Below, in pieces: positions 52,992-63,920 of a stretch of DNA of 64,000 nt. Below the pieces are notes generated by a model that worked only from the letters and a program-made list of their open reading frames with translations, had not been told where the DNA came from and searched no databases. The translations under genes and the position numbers were made by a program. How positions within the stretch are numbered: position 1 is the first letter of the stretch; each line of letters starts with the position of its first letter. Source of the stretch: Clostridia bacterium (GTDB taxonomy: Bacteria; Bacillota; Clostridia; Christensenellales; Aristaeellaceae); the NCBI GenBank assembly GCA_017447185.1, contig JAFSOC010000015.1, forward strand, positions 430,209-494,208. Direction: 5' to 3'.

Positions 52992-53500
52992 TCTTTTTCC
53001 TGTTCCTTTCGCTTGATCCGGCGAATTATCAGCCACAGGACAAAAGTCGTCACCGCCACGCCGGTGAGCACACCGGAGGAATCCAGCAACACATCGGTCC
53101 ACTGGCCGCTTCTCCCGTCCGTCAGCAGTTGATGCAGTTCATCGGTACCGGCATAGAGTGTGCCGCCGGCCCAGGCTGCAAAAGGAATCCACTTCCCGGC
53201 ACCGAACCAGCTTTCCAGGCAGAGGCGCAGCAGCGCGCCCAGGATCGCAAACTCCGTAAAATGCGCGATCTTGCGCACCAGGTGTTGGATGCTGTCATAG
53301 ATGGACCGTTTCCGTTCCTGCGGATAGGATTCATAATCCGGATATACCCTGCGGATCACCTGCCGGGTGAACCGTCCGCTGGTCTGGTCCGACCGGTCCG
53401 CAGGCTCCATGGAAAAGCAGAAAATTAGGATCATCATCGCTACGGTGAGTACCGTCAGCAGAATCCGTACCCATGTTTTCTGCAGTCCGTTGATTGTCAT
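52982..53500 (-). CDS. VanZ-like family membrane protein
   Basis: A 172-aa protein with four or five helices and the VanZ-type signature block KIAHFTEFAILGALL, plus DRSDQTSGRFTRQVI near the beginning and AGTDELHQLLTDGRSGQWTDVLLDSSGV. VanZ proteins are linked to low-level teicoplanin tolerance, but most are of unknown function. I chose ATG 53500, with AAAGGG eight bases before it. Downstream of the dnaJ terminator, start of the minus-strand vanZ-trmL-112aa-desulfurase unit. Confidence 0.88.
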   Translation of the reverse strand: MTINGLQKTWVRILLTVLTVAMMILIFCFSMEPADRSDQTSGRFTRQVIRRVYPDYESYPQERKRSIYDSIQHLVRKIAHFTEFAILGALLRLCLESWFGAGKWIPFAAWAGGTLYAGTDELHQLLTDGRSGQWTDVLLDSSGVLTGVAVTTFVLWLIIRRIKRKEQEKECP

Positions 53501-53525
53501 TTCCATGCCCTTTCGTTTCACGACG

Positions 53526-53554
53526 AAAACAGGAGATGTGCTATCTCCTGTTTT
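53526..53554 (-). terminator. dnaJ terminator
   Basis: AAAACAGGAGAT (53554-53543) / ATCTCCTGTTTT (53537-53526) with a 5-base loop; the T-tract is within the 3' arm. Ends the heat-shock operon. Confidence 0.85.
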
Positions 53555-53560
53555 TATGAT

Positions 53561-54685
53561 TTACTGGAAGAGTTCCTTCACCCGGTCCATGAAACTTTTC
53601 CTTCCGTCATATTCCTTGTCCGTGGTTGTCTCATCAAACTGCCGCAGCAAGTCCTTCTGCTTGTTGTTCAGCCGTTTTGGAATTTCCACCTTGACCTTCA
53701 GGACAAGATCGCCTTTTCCGGTGGAGCGAAGCATCTGGATACCGGCACCTTTGATCCGGTATTCCGTACCAGGCTGGGTTCCTTCCGGAATCCGGTATTT
53801 GATTGGTCCGCTGAGTGTGGGCACTTCCACGTCTCCGCCCAGGGTGGCGGTAACAAAGCTGATAGGGAAATCCAGCAGGAGATTGTATCCTTCCCGTTTA
53901 AACAGCTTATGGGGTTTTACACCCACAACAATATACAAATCTCCGTTCGGGCCGCCCCGCAGTCCGGGTTCACCCTGTCCGTTCATGATAATGGTCTGTC
54001 CGTTGTCAATTCCCGCCGGCACCTTCACGGTCACGGTCCGTTTTTTGCGGATCCTTCCACTTCCGGCGCAGGCAGTACACTTTTCTTTGACGATTTTCCC
54101 GGCGCCGCCGCAGGCAGGGCATGTGCGCACGGTTGTCATCCAGCCGCCGGACTGGCGGATCTGCCCGGCGCCGTTGCAGTTCGGGCAAGTGACCGGTGAT
54201 GTGCCCGGTTTTGCACCGCTACCTTTACAGGTATCGCACAGTTCATTCCGGTATATTTCGAAGCTTTTTTCGCAACCCTTGGCTGCTTCCTCGAACGTAA
54301 TCCGCAGTTCATAGCGAAGGTCATTTCCCTGTACAGGTCCCTGGCTTCTGGTACCGCGGGCGCCCATGCCGCCGTTGAAGAGCTGGTCAAAGATATCCCC
54401 CATACCGCCGAAGTCAAATCCGCCGAAGGGATTACCGCCGCCGCCCCCCATTCCGGCCATGGGGTCCTCGAATCCAAACTGGTCATACCGTGCCCGTTTA
54501 TCCGGATCGGACAGCACCTCATTGGCTTCATTCAGTTCCTTGAAGCGCTCCACGGCACTCTGGTCGCCCGGATGCAGATCGGGGTGGCATTCCTTTGCCT
54601 TTTTACGGTACGCCCGCTTAATCTCGTCGTCCGTCGCGTTTTTGCTGACGCCCAGAACTTCGTAGTAATCGCGTTTCGTTGCCAC
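53561..54685 (-). CDS. dnaJ: chaperone DnaJ
   Basis: A 374-aa type I J-protein that loads substrates on DnaK. The J domain occupies 1-70 with HPDLHPGD, then a Gly/Phe-rich linker (MGGGGGNPFGGFDFGGMG), four CxxCxGxG zinc repeats (CDTCKGSG, CPNCNGAG, CPACGGAG, CTACAGSG) and C-terminal domains. GTG start at 54685, preceded by GGAAGAGGTGAG. The zinc repeats are complete. Confidence 0.97.
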   Translation of the reverse strand: MATKRDYYEVLGVSKNATDDEIKRAYRKKAKECHPDLHPGDQSAVERFKELNEANEVLSDPDKRARYDQFGFEDPMAGMGGGGGNPFGGFDFGGMGDIFDQLFNGGMGARGTRSQGPVQGNDLRYELRITFEEAAKGCEKSFEIYRNELCDTCKGSGAKPGTSPVTCPNCNGAGQIRQSGGWMTTVRTCPACGGAGKIVKEKCTACAGSGRIRKKRTVTVKVPAGIDNGQTIIMNGQGEPGLRGGPNGDLYIVVGVKPHKLFKREGYNLLLDFPISFVTATLGGDVEVPTLSGPIKYRIPEGTQPGTEYRIKGAGIQMLRSTGKGDLVLKVKVEIPKRLNNKQKDLLRQFDETTTDKEYDGRKSFMDRVKELFQ

Positions 54686-54706
54686 GCTGTCTCACCTCTT
54701 CCTGAA

Positions 54707-54739
54707 AGCAAGCCCATCTCCATTCAGAGCGGGCTTGCT
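54707..54739 (-). terminator. hairpin between dnaK and dnaJ
   Basis: AGCAAGCCC (54739-54731) pairs with GGGCTTGCT (54715-54707) with a long loop; only TTTC follows. It may reduce dnaJ relative to dnaK by partial termination or RNA processing. Confidence 0.5.
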
Positions 54740-54758
54740 GCCGGGGTTTTATTCCGGA

Positions 54759-56600
<1,842 letters not shown>

Positions 56601-56647
56601 TTATCTGTTCTGTAATACACTCATTTATATGGTTACGGAATATGATT

Positions 56648-57250
56648 TTATTCCGGAACAACCTTTACCATGGCATGCCGCAGGACCTTGTCCCCCATGC
56701 GGTAGCCCTTCTGGAGCACCTGGCATACAGTACCGGGTTCTCCTTCATCCTCAGTGCCTTGGAGCACAGCATTTTCCAGATTCGGATCGAACTTTTCACC
56801 CTTCCGGTCGATAGGTGTTACATCCAGCTTCTGATAAATATCCGTCATCTGCCGCAGCACAAGTTCCACACCGTTTTTCAGGGCTTCATCCCCTGCCCCG
56901 GCAGCAGCTTCCACTGCGCGTTCAAGATTGTCCAGCACAGGAAGCATAACTGCAGCCACATCCTTGCGGCCTTCGGCATACGCGTCTGCGCGGATGGATT
57001 CATTCCTTTTCCGGTAGTTTTCGAAATCCGCCTGTACCCGCTGTGCCATCGCCAGGTATTCTGCCGTTTTCGAATTCGCTTCCTCCAACTGCTTTGCCAG
57101 AGGATTCGTCTCGTCTGTTTCCTGCGTTGCATCAGCCTCAGGCTGTTCTTCCGTTGCCTGCTCCAGTGCTTCCTTCAGGGCTTCTTCCGCAGCTTCCGCA
57201 GCGGCATTTTGTTCGTTCTCCTGCCGGTTCTTCTTGTCTTTGCTCATCAT
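56648..57250 (-). CDS. grpE: nucleotide exchange factor GrpE
   Basis: A 200-aa dimer that releases ADP from DnaK. An acidic, alanine-rich N-terminal third (about 1-50) precedes a long coiled-coil helix (QLEEANSKTAEYLAMAQRVQADFENYRKRNESI) and the beta domain GVELVLRQMTDIYQKL...EGEPGTVCQVLQKGYRMGDKVLRHAMV, in which the QKGY block is diagnostic. Between hrcA (44 bp) and dnaK (62 bp). Confidence 0.97.
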   Translation of the reverse strand: MMSKDKKNRQENEQNAAAEAAEEALKEALEQATEEQPEADATQETDETNPLAKQLEEANSKTAEYLAMAQRVQADFENYRKRNESIRADAYAEGRKDVAAVMLPVLDNLERAVEAAAGAGDEALKNGVELVLRQMTDIYQKLDVTPIDRKGEKFDPNLENAVLQGTEDEGEPGTVCQVLQKGYRMGDKVLRHAMVKVVPE

Positions 57251-57294
57251 ATTTGCCTTTCACTTTGTTTACTGTCTTCTGGTGATCACGGATC

Positions 57295-58311
57295 CTATTC
57301 CTCATTGAACATATCCGTCAGCTGGTGACCGATGATATTCAGGATGGACAGCACTTTGGAGTACTGCATGCGGGTCGGTCCGATGACGCCGATGGTTCCC
57401 TGCTGGCCGCCCCTTGTGGAATAAGCAGCGGTAACAATGGAACAGTCTGCCATCTCCGGTACGCCGGTTTCCGGTCCGATCCGTACGGTAAAGGACATAC
57501 CGCCGCTTCCGCGGATAATGTCGGCCAGTTTGTCCCGGGTCTCCATCAGGCTCAGGAAATTCCTGGCTTTGTCCACATCGCTGTATTCGGGATACGCCAG
57601 AATATTGCTCGTTCCCCCGACAGCCATATGTCCGCGGCGCGGCGTGTTCTTTCCTTCACTGAAGAACCCGTAGAGTTCCTGGATCATCCGTTCGTTCCCG
57701 CTGACCCTCTCTGCGATGGTCGGCATCCGCTGGCACGCTTCTTCGAGCGTGGCGCCGTGGAGTTCCTCCGTCAGGGTACGGGAGATGGCATAGAGGGTAT
57801 CGCTGTCCATCTGGGCGCCGATACGGATCACATTGTCCCGTACCATTCCCTGATCGGTGACGATCACCAGCAGCGCCGTTTCCGCAGACACGGGAACAAG
57901 CTGCATCGTCTGGATCCTGGGTTGAACGCCCTTAGGCGACAGAACCACCGCGGTATAATGTGTCAGGCTGGAGATAACCTGTGCCGCGTGGTCGATAACA
58001 TCCTCCATCTGGCGTACCCGGCCGGAAAAATGGCTGCGGATTGCCTCGTCCGAAGAGTTTGGGATCTTTCCGGCTTCGAGCAGGGTGTCCACATATAGCC
58101 GGTAGGCTTTGGCGGAAGGAATCCGCCCCGCGGATACGTGCGGCTGGTCGAGGAAACCCAGCTCCTCAAGGTCGCTCATCTCATTACGGATCGTGGCGGA
58201 GGAAAGACCCATGTCGTACTTCTTGCTGATTGTACGGCTGCCGACGGGGACACCGGTGAGGATATAGTCATCGATAATCGCCTGCAGGATGCGCATTTTA
58301 CGCTCGTCCAT
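57295..58311 (-). CDS. hrcA: heat-inducible transcription repressor HrcA
   Basis: A 338-aa repressor binding the CIRCE operator. It has an N-terminal winged helix with PVGSRTISKKYDMGLSSATIRNEMSDLEELGFLDQPHVSAGRIPS and a C-terminal GAF-like part. I chose ATG 58311, which has AAAGGAGGAAGG just upstream. The longer frame to 58371 would run through the CIRCE element. First gene of the operon and regulated by its own product; the operator lies 24 bp upstream of the start. Confidence 0.97.
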   Translation of the reverse strand: MDERKMRILQAIIDDYILTGVPVGSRTISKKYDMGLSSATIRNEMSDLEELGFLDQPHVSAGRIPSAKAYRLYVDTLLEAGKIPNSSDEAIRSHFSGRVRQMEDVIDHAAQVISSLTHYTAVVLSPKGVQPRIQTMQLVPVSAETALLVIVTDQGMVRDNVIRIGAQMDSDTLYAISRTLTEELHGATLEEACQRMPTIAERVSGNERMIQELYGFFSEGKNTPRRGHMAVGGTSNILAYPEYSDVDKARNFLSLMETRDKLADIIRGSGGMSFTVRIGPETGVPEMADCSIVTAAYSTRGGQQGTIGVIGPTRMQYSKVLSILNIIGHQLTDMFNEE

Positions 58312-58334
58312 CGTCCTTCCTCCTTTCTGTATTG

Positions 58335-58361
58335 TTAGCACTCGATGCTTACGAGTGCTAA
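58335..58361. promoter_or_regulatory. CIRCE operator
   Basis: TTAGCACTC-N9-GAGTGCTAA, a perfect inverted repeat (58335-58343 and 58353-58361), the HrcA binding site, between the -10 element and hrcA. Confidence 0.98.
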
Positions 58362-58371
58362 CCACATGCAT

Positions 58372-58400
58372 ACTCTATCACCGACCGGGACCTTTGTCAA
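58372..58400 (-). promoter_or_regulatory. hrcA operon promoter
   Basis: TTGACA (58400-58395), 17-bp spacer, TAGAGT (58377-58372); the CIRCE follows directly downstream so HrcA would block initiation. A second TTGACA lies 24 bp further upstream (58424-58419) without a matching -10. Confidence 0.85.
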
Positions 58401-58431
58401 GCCTTTTCCGGCCTATTTTGTCAAAGAAAGT

Positions 58432-58467
58432 CAAAAAGAACTTCCTCCCCTGGAAGGAGGAAGTTCT
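58432..58467 (-). terminator. terminator of the oxaloacetate decarboxylase operon
   Basis: AGAACTTCCTCC (58467-58456) pairs with GGAGGAAGTTCT (58448-58437), followed by TTTTTGAC. Confidence 0.9.
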
Positions 58468-58490
58468 CTGTGGATTTTTCAGGATTTTTA

Positions 58491-59738
58491 TCAGCCGCCG
58501 AACATGCTGATCAGGAATCCGGCCGCGATGGCGGATCCGATAACGCCGGCCACGTTCGGGCCCATGGCATGCATCAGCAGGAAGTTGGAAGGATTGGCCT
58601 TCTGGCCTTCCTTCTGGGAAACACGGGCTGCCATCGGAACAGCTGAAACACCCGCGGAGCCGATCAGCGGATTGATCTTCCCGCCGCTCAGCTTGTACAT
58701 CAGTTTGCCGACCAGCAGGCCGCCGATGGTGCTGAAGGCGAAAGCAATCAGTCCCAGTACAACAATCTTGATTGTATCGAATGTCAGGAAACGGGAACCA
58801 ACCATGGTGGCGCCGACGCTGATGCCCAGGAACAGGGTAACAATGTTCATCAGGGCATTCTGCGCTACGTCGCTCAGGCGTTCCGTCACACCGGTTTCCT
58901 TCAGCAGGTTGCCGAACATCAGGCAGCCGATCAGGGGGGCAGTGGAGGGCAGCAGCAGCACGACGAAGATGGTCACGACGATCGGGAACAGGATCTTTTC
59001 GGTCTTGCTCACTTCGCGCAGCTGGGTCATCTTTACGCTGCGTTCCTTCTCCGTGGTCAGGGCCCGCATGATGGGCGGCTGGATCATCGGAATCAGGGCC
59101 ATGTAGCTGTATGCAGCAACGGCAATCGGTCCGAGCAGTTCGGGTGCCAGCTTCGTAGTGGTCAGGATGGCAGTCGGGCCGTCCGCACCGCCGATAATGC
59201 CGATGGAAGCAGACTGCTGCGCATCGAATCCCAGCAGGTTCGCGCCGAAGAAGGCGAAGAACACGCCGAACTGAGCAGCCGCGCCCAGCAGCAGGCTCTT
59301 CGGATTGGAAATCAGCGGACCGAAGTCAGTCATTGCGCCGATGCCCATGAAGATCAGGCAAGGATAGATACCGGCTTTGACGCCGATATACAGGATATCG
59401 ATCAGTCCGCCTTCCGCCAGGATATATCCATAATTATGGAGATATTCCTCATAGCCTACGGTATAGGCGCCGGTGTTCAGGAAACGGTCCCACAGGTCCT
59501 GATGATACAGGGCGTCCGGAAGCTGTCCGTTCGACGTCATGAAGACGGAAGAAACGTTTGCCAGCAGGCAGCCCATGGCAATGCCGACCATCAGCAGGGG
59601 CTCATACTGTTTCTTGATACCCAGGTAAAGCAGTACGCACGCGATGGCGATCATCACAAGGTTGCGCCATCCGTCGGGGTTGCTGAAAAATCCGGCAAAT
59701 CCGGATTCCGTAACCAGTTTTCCGAGGGAATCTAACAT
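58491..59738 (-). CDS. oadB: Na+-translocating oxaloacetate decarboxylase, beta subunit
   Basis: The membrane channel of the pump: decarboxylation of carboxybiotin drives Na+ export. The 415-aa protein has about nine helices, with conserved blocks FMGIGAMTDFGPLISNPKSLLLGAAAQFGVF, IIGGADGPTAI and NPLIGSAGVSAVPMAARVSQ, which include the catalytic Asp and the Na+-coordination region. Start at ATG 59738 with GGGAGG upstream; the frame to 59804 overlaps the biotin carrier gene. Last gene of the operon. Confidence 0.94.
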   Translation of the reverse strand: MLDSLGKLVTESGFAGFFSNPDGWRNLVMIAIACVLLYLGIKKQYEPLLMVGIAMGCLLANVSSVFMTSNGQLPDALYHQDLWDRFLNTGAYTVGYEEYLHNYGYILAEGGLIDILYIGVKAGIYPCLIFMGIGAMTDFGPLISNPKSLLLGAAAQFGVFFAFFGANLLGFDAQQSASIGIIGGADGPTAILTTTKLAPELLGPIAVAAYSYMALIPMIQPPIMRALTTEKERSVKMTQLREVSKTEKILFPIVVTIFVVLLLPSTAPLIGCLMFGNLLKETGVTERLSDVAQNALMNIVTLFLGISVGATMVGSRFLTFDTIKIVVLGLIAFAFSTIGGLLVGKLMYKLSGGKINPLIGSAGVSAVPMAARVSQKEGQKANPSNFLLMHAMGPNVAGVIGSAIAAGFLISMFGG

Positions 59739-59754
59739 CTTTTGTCTTCCTCCC

Positions 59755-60150
<396 letters not shown>

Positions 60151-60151
60151 C

Positions 60152-60547
60152 TTATTTGACCTCCTTGATGGATACGAACCGAAGCTCGTTCAGGGGTTTC
60201 TGCAGCTTATCCGCCACGATGGCCATGATCATGGCCGCATCCTTGGGATCAGTGTCATAGATCTTCACTTCGCCGGCGGTTCCGGGCGCAGCGGGCAGGT
60301 TCTTTGCCGCGGGGGTCGCTGCCGCGGCGGGAGTCTCAGCGGCAGGAGCCTCAGCTGGCTTTTTCGTCTTCGCGACCATGATTTTTCCGACGATGATAAC
60401 GACGCACATCAGCAGGCTCAGTCCGATAAAGACGACCAGATATCCCAGCACGGCGTCGAGGAGGTTACCCCCGATATCGAGTTTTAAGCGGCCGGTTGTC
60501 GCCTCAGCAGCGGCGTTGACGGCCTCTTCAGCCATAGCAATTGACAT
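60152..60547 (-). CDS. oadG: decarboxylase gamma subunit (OadG-like)
   Basis: A 131-aa subunit with one transmembrane helix near 32-55 (DAVLGYLVVFIGLSLLMCVVIIVG) and a cytoplasmic Ala/Pro-rich linker. The C-terminal segment (DPKDAAMIMAIVADKLQKPLNEL) would tether the alpha subunit and help bind the zinc. It is longer than the about 80-aa Klebsiella OadG, because the linker is expanded. 12 bp separate it from oadA. Confidence 0.85.
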   Translation of the reverse strand: MSIAMAEEAVNAAAEATTGRLKLDIGGNLLDAVLGYLVVFIGLSLLMCVVIIVGKIMVAKTKKPAEAPAAETPAAAATPAAKNLPAAPGTAGEVKIYDTDPKDAAMIMAIVADKLQKPLNELRFVSIKEVK

Positions 60548-60559
60548 CTGCGTGCCTCC

Positions 60560-61960
60560 TTACGCTTCTTCGATGGTGTACTTGACAACCTGCTCACGCT
60601 TTTCCTTGCGCGCTTTGAGGAAATCCTCCGCCTGCTTCGGGAAGCAGATCCAGCTCATCAGATCCTCTTCGGTCTCCGCCAGGTCACCCAGGGCAGCCTT
60701 GGCCTTCTCAAAGTCTTCACCGGTCCGCTTGGAATCTTCGATCCGGCAGTCAGTGGGCTGGCCGCCTTCACCGAGGATCTTCTCCTGCAGGGCCTTGTCC
60801 ACGGGAGCGGGAGCAATGCCATATTCACCCTTGAAGTAGTTCTTTACTTCGTTGGAGATGTTCTTGTAGCGCTCGCCGACCAGCACGTTGGTTACGGCCT
60901 GGTTGCCGACCATCTGGCTCAGCGGTGTAACCAGCGGCGGATATCCAAGATCCTTGCGGACCGCGGGAATCTCCAGCAGCGCCTCGTCAAACTTGTCCAT
61001 AGCGTTCATATCCTTCAGGTTGGCGATCATGTTCGACAGCATACCACCGGGAACCTTGTACACCAGCGCCTGGGAGTCCGTAGCCATGCTCTTGGGATTG
61101 ATCATCCCGTTGTCCACATATTTCTGTTTCACGGGTTTGAAGAAGTCGTTCACCTTGTTGATGACCTTTTCATCCAGACCGGTTTCAATGCCGTACTGCT
61201 GGCAGGCATAGAACATGGTCTCCGTCGCAGCCTGGCTCGTGCCGTTGGAGAAGCAGCTGGTGGCGGTATCAATTACGTCAACACCGCTCTCGATCGCCTT
61301 GGTCAGGGTCATGTAGGCCATACCGGTGGTGCAGTGGGTATGCAGAATCACCGGCACATCCCCCACGGCATCCTTGATGCCCTTGATCAGATGTTCGGCT
61401 TCGTAGGGACTCATAGTACCTGCCATGTCCTTCAGGCACAGAGTTTCAAAGCCCATCTTCACCAGTTCCTTGCACATTTCCACGTATTTTTCAACGGTAT
61501 GCACGGGGCTCTGGGTGTAGCTGATGCAGCCGGAAGCAATGGTCCGTGGTGTCGCATACTTTTTCACGGCATCCAGGGCGGTTCCCAGGTTGCGGAAGTC
61601 GTTCAGCGCATCGAAAATACGGATAATATCAATGCCGTTCTTGATGCTCAGCTCAACAAACTTCTCCACGACATCGTCATGATAGTGCTTGTAGCCCAGC
61701 AGGTTCTGGCCGCGCAGCAGCATCTGCAGCCGGGTGTTGGGCATATTCTTGCGGATGTTCCGCAGCCGCTCCCAGGGATCCTCTCCCAGGTAGCGCAGGC
61801 AGGAATCAAAAGTCGCGCCACCCCAGCATTCCACAGAATAGTATCCGGCCTTGTCCATCACGGGCAGGATTTCCTCGAAATCTGCATAAGGCAGCCGGGT
61901 CGCCATCAGGGACTGGTTGGCGTCCCGCATTACGGTTTCGGTAAACTGTACTTTTTTCAT
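60560..61960 (-). CDS. oadA: oxaloacetate decarboxylase alpha subunit (carboxyltransferase)
   Basis: Transfers the carboxyl of oxaloacetate to biotin. The 466-aa protein has TETVMRDANQSLMATR at the start, ECWGGATFDSCLRYL, the zinc/catalytic HTHCTTGMAY block and SGVDVIDTA downstream. It lacks the C-terminal biotin domain found in some alpha subunits, matching the separate carrier gene. Start at ATG 61960 with GGAG upstream. Pyruvate carboxylase subunit B is the close alternative; the neighbouring oadB/oadG decide for the pump. Confidence 0.92.
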   Translation of the reverse strand: MKKVQFTETVMRDANQSLMATRLPYADFEEILPVMDKAGYYSVECWGGATFDSCLRYLGEDPWERLRNIRKNMPNTRLQMLLRGQNLLGYKHYHDDVVEKFVELSIKNGIDIIRIFDALNDFRNLGTALDAVKKYATPRTIASGCISYTQSPVHTVEKYVEMCKELVKMGFETLCLKDMAGTMSPYEAEHLIKGIKDAVGDVPVILHTHCTTGMAYMTLTKAIESGVDVIDTATSCFSNGTSQAATETMFYACQQYGIETGLDEKVINKVNDFFKPVKQKYVDNGMINPKSMATDSQALVYKVPGGMLSNMIANLKDMNAMDKFDEALLEIPAVRKDLGYPPLVTPLSQMVGNQAVTNVLVGERYKNISNEVKNYFKGEYGIAPAPVDKALQEKILGEGGQPTDCRIEDSKRTGEDFEKAKAALGDLAETEEDLMSWICFPKQAEDFLKARKEKREQVVKYTIEEA

Positions 61961-61999
61961 ATCCGTGAATCTCCGTTCAGAATGATTTGTTAAGAACAC

Positions 62000-62036
62000 A
62001 CACAGGATGCCGCCTTGCAGGGCGGCATCCCTGTGT
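62000..62036 (-). terminator. terminator between pckA and oadA
   Basis: Stem ACACAGGGATGCCGCC / GGCGGCATCCTGTGT (one bulge); the T-tract is better on the plus strand (GTTTTTC), and on the minus strand only GTGTTC follows. It may be partial, letting pckA transcripts continue. Confidence 0.65.
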
Positions 62037-62050
62037 TTTTCTTCGTAAAA

Positions 62051-63664
62051 TTACAGCTGCGGACCGGCAGCAACCAGCGCCTTGCCGGCTTCGTTGCTTT
62101 CGTACTTGGCGAAGTTCTTGATGAACCGGCCGGCCAGATCCTTGGCTTTCTCATCCCACTCGGCGGGATTGGCATAGGTATCCCGGGGATCCAGGATGCC
62201 GGTATCCACGCCCTTCAGTTCGGTTGGCACTTCAAAGTTGAAGTACGGAATCTTCTTGGTGGGAGCGTTCAGAATATCGCCGTCCAGGATCGCGTCGATG
62301 ATGCCGCGGGTATCCTTGATGGAGATACGCTTGCCGGTGCCGTTCCATCCGGTGTTGACCAGGTAGGCCTTGGCGCCGCTCTTTTCCATCTTCTTCACGA
62401 GCTCTTCCGCATACTTGGTGGGATGCAGTTCGAGGAAGGCCTGGCCGAAGCAGGCGGAAAAAGTGGGGGTGGGCTCGGTGATGCCGCGTTCGGTACCAGC
62501 CAGTTTGGCAGTGAATCCGCTCAGGAAGTAGTACTTCGTCTGTTCAGGCGTCAGCACGGAAACGGGGGGCAGTACGCCGAAAGCGTCCGCGCTCAGGAAG
62601 ATAACGTTCTTGGCGTCAGGGCCGGCGGAAACGGGGTTCACATTCTTGACAATCTTTTCGATGTGCTCGATCGGATAGCTCACGCGGGTATTCTCGGTAA
62701 CGCTCTTGTCGGCGAAGTCGATTTTGCCGTTGGCGTCCACCGTAACGTTCTCCAGCAGGGCATCCCGGCGGATCGCATTATAGATGTCGGGTTCGGAATC
62801 CTTGTCCAGGTTGATGACCTTGGCATAGCAGCCGCCTTCGAAGTTGAAGACGCCGTTATCGTCCCAGCCGTGTTCGTCATCGCCGATCAGCAGACGCTTG
62901 GGGTCGGTGGACAGGGTGGTCTTGCCGGTTCCGGACAGACCGAAGAAGATGGCAGTGTTCTTGCCTTCCATATCGGTGTTGGCGGAGCAGTGCATGGAAG
63001 CAATGCCCTTCAGCGGCAGGTAGTAGTTCATCATGGAGAACATACCCTTCTTCATTTCGCCGCCGTACCAGGTGTTCAGGATAACCTGTTCACGGCTGGT
63101 GATGTTGAATGCAACCGCCGTTTCAGAGTTCAGGCCCATGGCCTTGTAGTCGTCCACTTTCGCCTTGGAAGCGCAGTATACGACGAAGTCCGGGGTAAAG
63201 GAGGCCAGTTCTTCAGCGCTGGGCTGGATGAACATGTTCTTTACGAAGTGAGCCTGCCAGGCAACTTCCATCACGAAACGGATCGCCATCCGGGTGTCCT
63301 TGTTGGCACCGCAGAAAGCATCCATGACAAACAGGCGCTTGCCGGAGAGCTGTTTCTGCGCCAGCACCTTCAGCTTGGCCCAGTTTTCCTCGCTCAGAGG
63401 ATGGTTGTCGTTCTTGTAGCCGTCCGTGGTCCACCATACGGTGTCCTTGCTGTTTTCGTCCATGACGATGTATTTGTCTTTGGGGCTGCGGCCGGTGTAA
63501 ATACCGGTCATCACGTTCATGGCGTCCAGTTCGGTCAGCTGGCCTTTGTCAAAACCTTCCAGACCGGGCTTGTTCTCTTCATCGAAAAGAACTTCGTAGG
63601 ACGGATTATGAAGGATCTCCGTTACGCCGGTGATCCCGTACTTGGTAAGATCGAGAGCTGCCAT
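62051..63664 (-). CDS. pckA: phosphoenolpyruvate carboxykinase (ATP)
   Basis: Interconverts PEP plus CO2 plus ADP and oxaloacetate plus ATP; in fermenters it usually runs toward oxaloacetate with ATP gain. The 537-aa enzyme shows [10 protein letters not shown] near 62, [14 protein letters not shown], the P-loop [11 protein letters not shown] near 245, LIGDDEHGW, the C-terminal ATP-site block NTGWNGTG and RIS...TR. AAAGGAGG ten bases upstream of ATG 63664 is strong. Oxaloacetate could feed the Na+ pump encoded downstream. Confidence 0.96.
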   Translation of the reverse strand: MAALDLTKYGITGVTEILHNPSYEVLFDEENKPGLEGFDKGQLTELDAMNVMTGIYTGRSPKDKYIVMDENSKDTVWWTTDGYKNDNHPLSEENWAKLKVLAQKQLSGKRLFVMDAFCGANKDTRMAIRFVMEVAWQAHFVKNMFIQPSAEELASFTPDFVVYCASKAKVDDYKAMGLNSETAVAFNITSREQVILNTWYGGEMKKGMFSMMNYYLPLKGIASMHCSANTDMEGKNTAIFFGLSGTGKTTLSTDPKRLLIGDDEHGWDDNGVFNFEGGCYAKVINLDKDSEPDIYNAIRRDALLENVTVDANGKIDFADKSVTENTRVSYPIEHIEKIVKNVNPVSAGPDAKNVIFLSADAFGVLPPVSVLTPEQTKYYFLSGFTAKLAGTERGITEPTPTFSACFGQAFLELHPTKYAEELVKKMEKSGAKAYLVNTGWNGTGKRISIKDTRGIIDAILDGDILNAPTKKIPYFNFEVPTELKGVDTGILDPRDTYANPAEWDEKAKDLAGRFIKNFAKYESNEAGKALVAAGPQL

Positions 63665-63866
63665 TAAGGGGTACCTCCTTTATTCCATTAGGGTCGGAAT
63701 GAGTTAAGTCCCAACCTGACCCAATTTCTTTTTTTCTTCATTTTCCCCCTATTTCCTGCCTTGTAACAAAAATATAATAATTTGCTCTGAAGGTTGGTAA
63801 AATAAGGTTTTTCAGGCTCCCAAAAAGTTCATCATTCTTCTGAAAAAGGGGCCGGCTTCTGATATG

Positions 63867-63913
63867 CTCCCTTCATGAAAGACAGTGAAACAAAAACTGT
63901 CACATGAAGGGAG
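63867..63913 (+). promoter_or_regulatory. hairpin masking the transposase ribosome binding site
   Basis: CTCCCTTCATG (63867-63877) pairs perfectly with CATGAAGGGAG (63903-63913), and inside it GACAGT (63881-63886) pairs with ACTGTC (63896-63901). The Shine-Dalgarno AAGGGAG of the transposase is in the 3' arm, so outside transcripts would be translationally silent. Confidence 0.8.
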
Positions 63914-63920
63914 TATTCTT

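Noticed and set aside
62015-63667. A 550-codon open frame on the plus strand, antisense to pckA.
   Set aside because: pckA is unmistakable on the other strand; the long frame results from its G/C-rich third positions. It has no ribosome binding site and no recognisable product.
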